Origin: Pseudoxanthomonas broegbernensis
GTDB taxonomy: Bacteria > Pseudomonadota > Gammaproteobacteria > Xanthomonadales > Xanthomonadaceae
Direction of reading: 5' to 3'
DNA length: 64,000 nt
Assembly: GCF_014202435.1 (NCBI RefSeq)
Contig: NZ_JACHGU010000001.1
Location: 742,018 to 806,017 of the forward strand
Both the position numbers and the translations under genes were made by a program. The first letter of the stretch is position 1. Every line of letters begins with the position of its first letter. The notes beneath the pieces were generated by a model. It was not told the origin of the DNA and ran no database searches. It saw nothing but the letters and a program-made list of their open reading frames with translations. Below, piece after piece: positions 1-9,500 of this stretch.

Positions 1-1758
1 GCCGCGCTCGATGCACAGGCACGGCGCCTGCGACAGTTCCGGCCGCGCCCAGTCCAGCGCCTGCGCGCGTTCGGCGAAGGCGGCCAGCACGTCCAGCTCG
101 CTCAGCGCGGCGGCGCAGCGCTTGAGCGGTTCGAGCGCGGCGTTGAGCGCGTCCAGCAGCCCTTCGTACAGGCTCTTCTCGCGCGCCAGTGCGCGCTCGC
201 GCGCGGACAGTACCTTGTCCTCGAAGGACTTCAGCTCCTCGGTGATGTAGCGCTCGGCGCCGGTAAGGGTCTGGCGGCGGGTGTAGTGCACCGGCGCGCG
301 CGACGCCTGCGCCTTGCTGATCTCGATGTAATAGCCGTGGACGCGGTTGTAGCCGACCTTGAGCGTGGGGATGCCGGTGGTCTCGCGCTCGCGCGTCTCC
401 AGGTCGACCAGGAACTGGTCGGCATGGGTGGACAGCCGGCGCAGTTCGTCCAGCTCGGCGTCGTGGCCATCGGCGATCACGCCGCCATCGGCCAGCTTCA
501 GCGGCGGCTGCGGGGCCACCGCATCGGCGAGCAGGTGCGCGGTCTCGCCGTGCTCGCCCAGCTCGGCCGCCAGCGCCGCCAGCCGCGGCGAGTCGAGCGG
601 TTCCAGCAGCGCGCGCAGCGCCGGCAGCAGGGCCAGGCCGTCGCGCAGGGTGGACAGGTCGCGCGGGCGCGCCGAGCGCAGGGCCACGCGGGTGAGGATG
701 CGCTCGACGTCGCCCAGGCTGCGGAAGGACTCGCGCAGGTCGGCATCGCCGCCGTGCTCGATGAGTGTCGATACCGCGTGGTGGCGCTCGCCCAGGACCC
801 GGCGGTCGCGCAGCGGGCGATGCAGCCAGCGCCGCAGCAGGCGCCCGCCCATGGGCGTGACCGTGGTGTCGAGCACGCCCAGCAGGGTGTGCCGGGTCTG
901 GCCGTCCACGCGCGTGTCCAGCTCCAGGTGGCGTCGGGTGGCCGCGTTCATGGCGATGGCGTCGCCCGCGGTCTCCACCGCGATGGAAGTCAGGTGCGGC
1001 AGCCGCTGCTTCTGGGTTTCCTCGACGTAGCCGAGCAGGGCGCCGGCGGCGGCCACGGCCAGCGGCTTGTCCTCGATGCCGAAGCCGCTGAGGTCGTGCA
1101 GCGCCTGCCCGCTGCCGGATGCGGCGCCGAAGAAGCGCAGCAGTTGGCGGCGGCCGCTGTCCGGGTCGAACAGCCACGGCGCCCGGCGGCGGCTGGCGCC
1201 GGAGAAGCCCAGCACGGGCCAGCCGTCCTCGTCGGGCAACAGCAGCTCGGCCGGTTCCAGCCGCGCCAGCTCGGCCTGCAGCGCGTCCTCGCCATCGACC
1301 TCGTTGACCATGAAGCGGCCGCCGGCCAGGTCGGCCCAGGCCAGGCCGTAGCCGCCCTTGCCGCGGGCCACGGCCATCAGCAGGGTGTCGCGGCGCTCGT
1401 CCAGCAGCGCTTCGTCGGTCACCGTGCCGGGGGTGACCACGCGCACCACCTTGCGCTCGACCAGCCCCTTGCTGGCGGCCGGGTCGCCGATCTGCTCGCA
1501 GATGGCCACCGATTCGCCCAGCGCCACCAGCCGCGCCAGGTAGCCCTCGTAGGCATGCACCGGCACCCCGGCCATCGGGATCGGGGCACCGCCCGAGCTG
1601 CCGCGCTGGGTCAGGGTGATGTCCAGCAGCCTGGCCGCCTTGCGCGCATCGTCGTAGAACAGCTCGTAGAAATCGCCCATGCGGAAGAACAGCAGCAGGT
1701 CCGGGTATTCGGACTTGGCCGTGAAGAACTGGCGCATGAGCGGGGTGTGGGATTCCAT
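1..1758 (-). CDS. mutS: DNA mismatch repair protein MutS (N-terminal 586 residues; cut by window start)
   Basis: Recognises base mismatches and small loops and recruits MutL in methyl-independent or methyl-directed repair. The visible part carries the mismatch-binding domain with the Phe-x-Glu wedge (F30-Y-E32 inside [10 protein letters not shown]), the connector, the lever (core) and the clamp regions. The C-terminal ATPase with Walker A and B lies beyond the left edge, since roughly 860 residues are normal for the family. I chose the ATG at 1758 ([12 protein letters not shown]) with a weak AAGG upstream. A TTG at 1794 would add twelve residues and cannot be excluded. The gene runs left out of the window and shows no frameshift in the visible part. 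Identification is by direct recognition of the MutS N-terminal sequence. Confidence 0.96.
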   Translation of the reverse strand, partial: MESHTPLMRQFFTAKSEYPDLLLFFRMGDFYELFYDDARKAARLLDITLTQRGSSGGAPIPMAGVPVHAYEGYLARLVALGESVAICEQIGDPAASKGLVERKVVRVVTPGTVTDEALLDERRDTLLMAVARGKGGYGLAWADLAGGRFMVNEVDGEDALQAELARLEPAELLLPDEDGWPVLGFSGASRRRAPWLFDPDSGRRQLLRFFGAASGSGQALHDLSGFGIEDKPLAVAAAGALLGYVEETQKQRLPHLTSIAVETAGDAIAMNAATRRHLELDTRVDGQTRHTLLGVLDTTVTPMGGRLLRRWLHRPLRDRRVLGERHHAVSTLIEHGGDADLRESFRSLGDVERILTRVALRSARPRDLSTLRDGLALLPALRALLEPLDSPRLAALAAELGEHGETAHLLADAVAPQPPLKLADGGVIADGHDAELDELRRLSTHADQFLVDLETRERETTGIPTLKVGYNRVHGYYIEISKAQASRAPVHYTRRQTLTGAERYITEELKSFEDKVLSARERALAREKSLYEGLLDALNAALEPLKRCAAALSELDVLAAFAERAQALDWARPELSQAPCLCIERG

Positions 1759-1981
1759 GCCCGCCTTGCTGTTGTGCGTTTCTGTGGTGGACAAACCGTT
1801 CGGCCCCGATGCGCCCCGGCAATCCGGGACGTCGGTTCCCATTTTGCCCGAGGTCGGGGCGGTTTCGTGCGCCGCCACCGCCCGTCTGGCCGGGTTTCGC
1901 GGTCGAGCGGGCCGGGGAAGTCTGGGAACCCTGTGTGAGTCCGGGCTGCGAGTCCGGTCAGTGGACGTGGCGTGCCACGTC

Positions 1982-3157
1982 TTATGCGTCCCGTGGCGTC
2001 AGTTTCAGCAGCCAGCCCTCGCCTTCGCGGGTCCCGTCTTCCAGCAGCCAGAGGGCGCCGTCCGGGCCTTGCTCCACCTCGCGGATGCGCCGTTGCATGT
2101 CGAACCGCTGGGCCTCGCGTGCGTTCTCTCCTTCGAACTCGATGCGCACCAGCGACATCGACGACAGGCCACCGATGAAGCCGTCGCCCTTCCAGTCCGC
2201 GAAGAGATCGCCATCGTAGACGATGAAGCCCGCCGGCGAGATGACCGGGGTCCAGGTGATCACCGGTGCGCGGAACTCCGGGCGGGTGTCGTGGCTGGGG
2301 ATTGGCGTGCCGTCGTAGTGGTCGCCGTTGGAGACGATCGGGTAGCCGTAGTTGGCGCCTTTTTCGATGCGGTTGAGTTCGTCGCCGCCCATCGGCCCCA
2401 TTTCGTGCGCCCAAAGCCGGCCCTGGGCGTCGAACGCCAGCCCCAGGATGTTGCGGTGGCCCAGCGTCCAGACCTGTGCGCCCACGTCCGCGCGGTCGGC
2501 GAACGGATTGTCGGCGGGCACGCTGCCGTCGTCGTTGAGGCGCACGATCTTGCCCAGGTTCGTGTCCATGTCCTGCGCGGGGTCGAACTCCTTGCGCTCG
2601 CTGGAGCCGATCCACAGCTTGCCGTCGGCGTCGAAGGCGATGCGGTAGCCGAAATGCCCGTCGCCGCTCTTCTTCGGGGTCTGGCGCCAGATCGCTTCGA
2701 GGTCCTGCAGGGCGCCGCCGCCGTTCTCGTCCAGCGCCAGCCGCGCGCGCGCGACCACGGCGCCCAGTCCGCCGTCGCCCGGCTCGACGTAGCTGAGGTA
2801 GACGAGGCGGTTGCTGGCGTACTGCGGGTGCAGGACCACGTCGCCCAGTCCGCCCTGGGCCACGTGGACGACCTCCGGCACACCGCTGACGGTTCCGGTG
2901 CGGCGGCTGGCGGGGTCGAACAGGCGCAGGGTGCCGGCCATCTCGGTCACCAGCAGGCGGCCGTCCGGCAGGAAGGTCATGGCCCAGGGTGAATCGAACT
3001 TCGTGACTTCGGCCACCGCGAACGCTGCGCCGGGCGTGGCCGTGGGGTCCTCCGCCACTGGCGCCACGGCCTGCGTGCCGGTGTCCGTCGTGTTGCCGCA
3101 GGCGGACAGCAGCCCGACGACGGCGCCCAGGACCAAGGGATACCCGAACTGGATCAT
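1982..3157 (-). CDS. PQQ-dependent sugar (aldose) dehydrogenase-like lipoprotein
   Basis: A 391-residue protein of the soluble glucose/sorbosone dehydrogenase family (six-bladed beta-propeller), which oxidises aldoses in the periplasm with pyrroloquinoline quinone. Seen: a lipoprotein signal peptide with lipobox LLSAC (C20), then the family pattern starting at [31 protein letters not shown], the [20 protein letters not shown] segment, [12 protein letters not shown], and the [12 protein letters not shown] segment that contributes to the cofactor pocket. The start at 3157 is set by an AGGAG eight bases upstream. A longer reading upstream has no signal peptide. The real substrate cannot be read from sequence, and some family members are quinoprotein-like without proven PQQ binding. 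It stands alone, divergent from the glucan synthase gene. Confidence 0.85.
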   Translation of the reverse strand: MIQFGYPLVLGAVVGLLSACGNTTDTGTQAVAPVAEDPTATPGAAFAVAEVTKFDSPWAMTFLPDGRLLVTEMAGTLRLFDPASRRTGTVSGVPEVVHVAQGGLGDVVLHPQYASNRLVYLSYVEPGDGGLGAVVARARLALDENGGGALQDLEAIWRQTPKKSGDGHFGYRIAFDADGKLWIGSSERKEFDPAQDMDTNLGKIVRLNDDGSVPADNPFADRADVGAQVWTLGHRNILGLAFDAQGRLWAHEMGPMGGDELNRIEKGANYGYPIVSNGDHYDGTPIPSHDTRPEFRAPVITWTPVISPAGFIVYDGDLFADWKGDGFIGGLSSMSLVRIEFEGENAREAQRFDMQRRIREVEQGPDGALWLLEDGTREGEGWLLKLTPRDA

Positions 3158-3560
3158 GGCGACATCTCCTGAAGATGGGTCGGTGCGAATCCTGCGAGGC
3201 GATATCCGTCGCCGCCGGCTGCCGCGGTGGATGGATTCCTGGAAGGGTCCGACGGCGGCCCGGTCCGGCATCGAAACCCCAGCATAGGCTCGATCGCCGG
3301 GCCGCCGCGTGAACCCCGAGCCTGGCCGGTATCTGCGACCCGGCCATGCTGGCGACCATGTCGAACGCAAGGCGCTCGTGCAGCCCTGGTCCGGCAGAGG
3401 CATGCAATCTTCCAGCCGGCGTGCGCCGATTTCCGGGCCATCGCGCCCGCCGTATTCGCTTTGCAGCCGGGCTGCGCGGGAAGGCGCTCTTCACGCCTGT
3501 ACATGTCGTGGGGCGCATGATCGAGGCACGATGGCCTTCCGGTCGTGCAGGTGATCATCC
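3158..3560. other. 403-bp divergent intergenic region
   Basis: This gap separates the sugar dehydrogenase (leftward) from the cyclic glucan synthase (rightward) and must hold both promoters. I see no convincing small gene, RNA or strong dyad in it. The only recognisable element is AGGTGA at 3549-3554, a plausible ribosome binding site six bases before the glucan synthase ATG. Confidence 0.5.
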
Positions 3561-6500
3561 ATGCCTCTCTACTGGAGGATGCTTCGTTCCAGCGTCAAGT
3601 CGAAGATGCAACGCCTGCGCTTGCGGCGGACCCGAATCGCCGCGTCCGGGAAGGGGCCCGCCGACCGCGAACCGTTGCGGGCCACGCTGTTCGGCGCCGA
3701 GCAGATGGAGCAGCACGGGCGTGCGCTGGCCGCGGCGCACACGATCAGCCAGGCGCCATCGGGCAGCCGGCTCCTGCTGCAACTGAAGAGCAACGAGGCG
3801 CAGCTCGATGCCGCCGCGGCGATGCTGGCGCGGATGATGCAGGACGAGGTGCGGATCAATCCCGCCGGCGAGTGGCTGCTGGACAACTACTACCTGGTCG
3901 AGGAGCAGGTGCGCATGGCGCGCCGCCACTTGCCCGCCGGCTACAGCCGCCAGTTGCCGAGCCTGGCACGCGGGGCCTCGGCAGGGCTGCCGAGGGTCTA
4001 CGACCTGGCCAGCGAGGCCATCGCCCATGGCGACGGCCGCATCGACGCGACGGTGCTGAGCCGCTTCGTCGCCGCGTACCAGGCCGTCACGCCGTTGACC
4101 CTGGGCGAACTCTGGGCGATCCCGATCATGCTGCGGCTGGCGCTGATCGACAACCTGCGGCGCATGGCGATGCAGGTCATGCGCGATGGCGAGGACCACC
4201 GCCTGGCGGGCGGATGGGTGCGGCGCCTGAACCAGACCGCGGCCGGCAGTCCGAAGGACGTGGTGCTGGTGGTCGCCGACATGGCGCGCTCGAACCCGCC
4301 GCTGTCCGGCGCGTTCGTGGCCGAGCTGACCCGCGGGCTGCAAGGGCGCGGTGCGGTGCTGTCGATGCCAGCGGCCTGGATCGAGCAATGGGTCGCCGAG
4401 GCCGGCGACAGCGTGGAGGCGCTGATACACGCCGAAAGCAAGCGCCAGGCGGCCGACCAGGTATCGATCAGCAACAGCATCGGCAGCCTGCGCTTCCTCG
4501 ACCGCATGGACTGGCGCGAGTTCGTCGAGACCATGAGCGTGGTCGAGCGTACGCTGCGCCAGGACCCGGCCGGCATCCATGCGCGCATGGACTTCGATAC
4601 CCGCGACAGCTACCGGCACGTGGTGGAGCGGCTGGCCCGGCGTGCCGGCATCGGCGAGGCGCGGGTCGCCGAACTGATCGTGGAACTGGCGCGGCAGCCT
4701 TCCGCGCAGGGCGCCGCCACGCACGTGGGGTATTACCTGATCGACGACGGCCGCGGACAGGCGCAGGCGCGGGTCGCGGACGAGGTGCCGGCGAACCGGC
4801 CGCGGCGACGGATCCGGCTGCCCCCGTTGCGCACGCCGCTGTGGCGCTATCTGGCGCCGGTCGTGCTGCTTGCGGCCTGCTTCAGCCTCGGGTTGCTGTG
4901 GCCGCTGTACCGCAGCGGGCTTCCGGCCGGGCTGCTGTGGCCGCTGGCCCTGCTGGCGCTGCTGGTCTTCAGTGAGCTGGGGGTCGGCCTGGTCAACTGG
5001 ATCGTGACCCTGCAGGTGCGGCCGCGGGCGCTTGCGCGCATGGACCTGTCCGCGGGCATCCCGTCCGACTGCCGCACGCTGGTGGTCGTTCCCAGCCTGA
5101 TCGGCGGCAGCGCCGAGGTGGATGCGCTGGCCGAGGCGCTGGAGGTGAGGTTCCTCGCCAATCGCGACCGGCACCTGCATTTCGCCCTGCTCACCGATTT
5201 TCTCGATGCCCCGCAGGAGACGATGCCGGGCGACGCCGAGACGCTGGAGCGCGCGGCCTGGCACATCGCCCAGTTGAACGCACGCTACTCGCCCGAGCAC
5301 GGGGACCGTTTCTTCCTGCTGCATCGGCCGCGCCTGTGGAATGCGGGGGAGCGCTGCTGGATGGGATTCGAGCGCAAGCGCGGCAAGCTGGCGGCGCTGA
5401 ACCGGCTGCTGCGCAGCGACCGCCCCGTGGATGGGCCGGAGTTGGATTTCCAGCGGGTCTGCGGGGCGACGGCGGTGCTGGCCAACGTGCGTTACGTGAT
5501 CACCCTGGACAGCGACACCCGGTTGCCGCGCGATGCCGCGCGCGAGCTGGTCGCGGCGATGGCGCATCCGTTGAACCGGCCGCGCCTGGAGCGGCGCCGG
5601 CGCCGGATCGGCCGCGGCTACGGCATCCTGCAGCCGGGCATGGGCAGCAGCATGCGCGGCGGCCGCGAATCGCGCTATGCGCGGATGTTCGGCAGCGACC
5701 CGGGCATCGATCCGTACAGCGGCACGGTTTCGGACGTGTACCAGGACCTGTTCGCCGAGGGGTCGTTCATCGGCAAGGGCATCTACGACGTCGACGCGTT
5801 CGAGGCGGTGCTCGCCGGGCGCTTCCCGGACAACCGGATCCTCAGCCACGACCTGCTGGAGGGCTGCTACGCACGCGCCGGGCTGATCAGCGACGTGCAG
5901 TTGTTCGAGAACCATCCGGCGCGCTACCTCGGCGATGCCCGCCGCCGCTCGCGCTGGATCCGCGGCGACTGGCAACTGTTGCCGTGGCTGTTGCCGTGGG
6001 TGCCGCTGGCCGGCGGCGGGCACGAGCGCAACCCGCTGTCCTGGCTGTCGCGGGGCAAGCTGCTCGACAACCTGCGGCGCAGCCTGGTGCCGGCGGCGGC
6101 GGCCGTGCTGTTGGCGGGCGGCTGGCTGCTGTCGCCGATGCCGGCGACATGGACGCTGTGGCTGCTGGCGCTGTGGGGCGCACCGGTGTTGCTGCAGGCG
6201 GTCCACGCGGTGCTGCACGGGCCGGCCGATTCCACCCTGGCGGTCCATCTGCGCCAGGTCGCCGCCAGTACCCGGCAGCAGCTCCAGCGTGCGGCGGTGA
6301 GCGTGGCCTGCCTGCCGTACGAGGCCGCGTTCAGCCTGGCCGCCATCGCGCGCACGCTGTGGCGGATGGCGTTCAGCCGCCGCCGCCTGCTGCAGTGGAA
6401 CCCGTCCAGCGAGGTGGAGCGCCAGTTGCTGGCCGGAAGGCATGCCGAGTGGCGGGCCATGGCGGTCGCCCCGGTGGTCGCGCTGGGCCTGGCGGTCGCC

Positions 6501-9500
6501 CTGGCGCGCCTGGCCCCGGCAGCGCTGTGGGCGGCCTGGCCGCTGCTGCTGGGCTGGGCGCTGTCGCCCTGGCTGATGGCCTGGCTGGGGCAGCCGCCGC
6601 CGCAGCGCGGCGCCCAGTTGGCTCCCGCGCAGGTGGCCTTCCTCGGCCGGCTGGCGCGGCGCACCTGGGATTTCTTCGTGGTCCATGCCGGCGAGGACGA
6701 CAACTGGCTGCCGCCGGACAACATCCAGGAATACCCCGCGCTGGTGGTGGCGCACCGCACTTCGCCGACCAACATCGGGCTGTCGCTGCTGGCCAACCTG
6801 GCGGCCCATGACCTGGGCTACCTGCCGGCCGGCCAGATGGTCGAGCGCATCCGGCGGACGCTGGTCACCATGGAGTCGCTCCCGCGCCATCGCGGCCATT
6901 TCTACAACTGGTACGACACCCAGACCCTGCAGACGCTGCCGCCGCGCTACGTGTCCACCGTGGACAGCGGCAACCTGGCCGGCCACCTGCTGACCCTGCG
7001 CCAGGGGTTGCTGGAGATGATCGATTCGCCGGTGGTCCCGCGGCGCCTGTTCGGCGGAATCGCCGATACCTTCGGCGTGCTGCAGGAAGAGGCGGCCGGG
7101 CACGAAGCGCTGGCCGAACCCTGCGGGCTGTTCCGCGACCAGGTGGCGGGCCTGGCCCTGCGGCCGGCGGGAACGCTGGCGCAGGTCGACCGTGCCCTGG
7201 GCGGATTGAGCGCCCGGGCCGAGGCGATCCTCGCGGCGGCGGCGGACGGCCGCGAGGAACTGCAGCGCTGCGCACGCGCGCTCGTGGACGACGTCCATGC
7301 CGCACGCACGGAACTGCACCATTGGCGGCCGCCCGCCGGGGAGGCCGGGGCGAATCCAGACGCCGTGCATGCATGGGAGGCCGCGCCGGCACCCACCCTG
7401 CGCCACTTGCGGGACCAGGACGACGACCCGTCCCTGCGCGCCCGCGCGGGCGAGCGCGTGGTGCAGTTGGAACGGCTCGCGCACCTGGCGGGCCAGTTCG
7501 CGCAGATGGAGTACGGCTTCCTCTACGACCGCGCCAGCCATCTCCTGGCGATCGGCTACAACGTGGACGAAAGGCGCCTGGACGCCGGCCAGTACGACCT
7601 GCTGGCCTCCGAGGCGCGGCTGTGCAACTTCGTGGCGATCGCGCAGGACCAGTTGCCGCAGCAAAGCTGGTTCGCGCTCGGGCGGATGATGACCGAGGCC
7701 GAGGGCGGCGCCGCGCTGCTGTCGTGGAGCGGCTCGATGTTCGAGTACCTGATGCCGCAACTGGTGATGCCGAGCTACCCGGACACCCTGCTGGACCGCA
7801 CCGCGCAGCAGGTGGTGCTTGCGCAGGTCGGCTACGGCACCCGCCGCGGCGTGCCCTGGGGCATCTCCGAATCCGGCTACAACGCCGTCGATGCGCGGCT
7901 CAACTACCAGTACCGAGCGTTCGGCGTACCGGGGCTGGGGCTCAAGCGCGGCCTCGGCCAGGACCTGGTGGTGGCGCCCTACGCCAGTGCGCTGGCATTG
8001 ATGGTCGCGCCGGTGCCGGCGTGCCAGAACCTGCAGCGGCTTTCCAGGCAGGGGTTCGGCGGGCGCTTCGGCCTGTACGAGGCGATCGACTACACCCCGG
8101 CGCGGGTGCCGCGCGGGCAGGAGCACGTGCTGGTGCGCTCGTTCATGTCGCATCACCAAGGCATGTCGCTGCTGGCACTGGACCACCTGCTGTGCGGGCA
8201 GCCGATGCAGCGGCGCTTCGCCGCCGATGCGCAGTTCCAGGCCACGCTGCTGCTGCTGCAGGAGCGCGTGCCGCGTACCGGGCTGTTCCACCTGCACCAG
8301 GCCGAAAGCGCGGGCAACCGCAGCCTGGCGGCCGATACGGAAACGCCGCTGCGCGTCATCCGCGACCCCGACCATGGCCGCCCCGGGGTGCAACTGCTCT
8401 CCAACGGCCGCTACCACGGCATGCTCAGCAGCGCCGGCGGCGGCTACAGCCGCCAGCGCGACATGGCGGTCACCCGCTGGCGCGAGGACGGCACCCGCGA
8501 CCACTGGGGAAGCTTCTGCTACCTGCGCGATGCCGGCAGCGGCCAGGTCTGGTCGGCCACCCACCAGCCCACCTGCGTGGCGGTGGAAGGCTACGAGGCG
8601 ATCTTCTCCGACGCCAAGGCCGAGTTCCGCGGCCGCCACCTGGGCTACGACACCCACCTGGAGATCGCGATCTCGGCCGAGGACGACGTCGAGCTGCGCC
8701 GCCTGCGGATCAGCAACCGCTCGCGCCACCGCCGCGTCGTGGAAATCACCACCTACGCCGAGGTGGTGCTGGCGCCGGCGCTCACCGACGAGCTGCACCC
8801 GGCGTTCGGCAACCTGTTCGTGCAAAGCGAGATCCTGGCCGACAAGCAGGCGCTGCTGTGCACGCGGCGTGCGCGTTCGCACGACGAGGCGGCGCCGTGG
8901 ATGTTCCATCTGGTGGCGGTCCACGATGCCGACATCGGCGCGATCTCCTACGAGACCGACCGCGCGCGCTTCCTCGGCCGCGGCCACGGCCCGCGCATGC
9001 CGCGGGCGCTCGTCGCCGACGAGGCGCTGTCCGGGACCGCCGGCTCGGTGCTCGACCCGATCGTGGCGATCCGCTGCCGCATCGAGCTGGCGCCGGACCA
9101 GCGCGCGCAGATCGACATGGTCTACGGCGTCGGCTCGCAGCGCGAAGCCTGCGTCGAGCTGGTCGACAAGTACCGCGACCGGCGCCTGGCCGACCGCGTG
9201 TTCGACCTGGCGCTGACCCACAGCCAGGTCGTGCGCCGCCAGATCAACGCTACGCAGGCGGATGCCGTGCTGTACGAACGCCTCGCCGGGCTGGTGCTGT
9301 ATACCCACCCACTGCTGCGCGCGGAGCCAGGGGTGCTGGCGCAGAACCGGCGCGGCCAATCCGGGCTCTGGGGACATGCGATCTCGGGCGACCTGCCCAT
9401 CGTGCTGTTGCGCGTGTCCGACTCGGACAACATCGAGCTCGTGCGGCAGATGGTGCAGGCACACGCCTACTGGCGCCTGAAGGGACTGCGCGCGGACCTG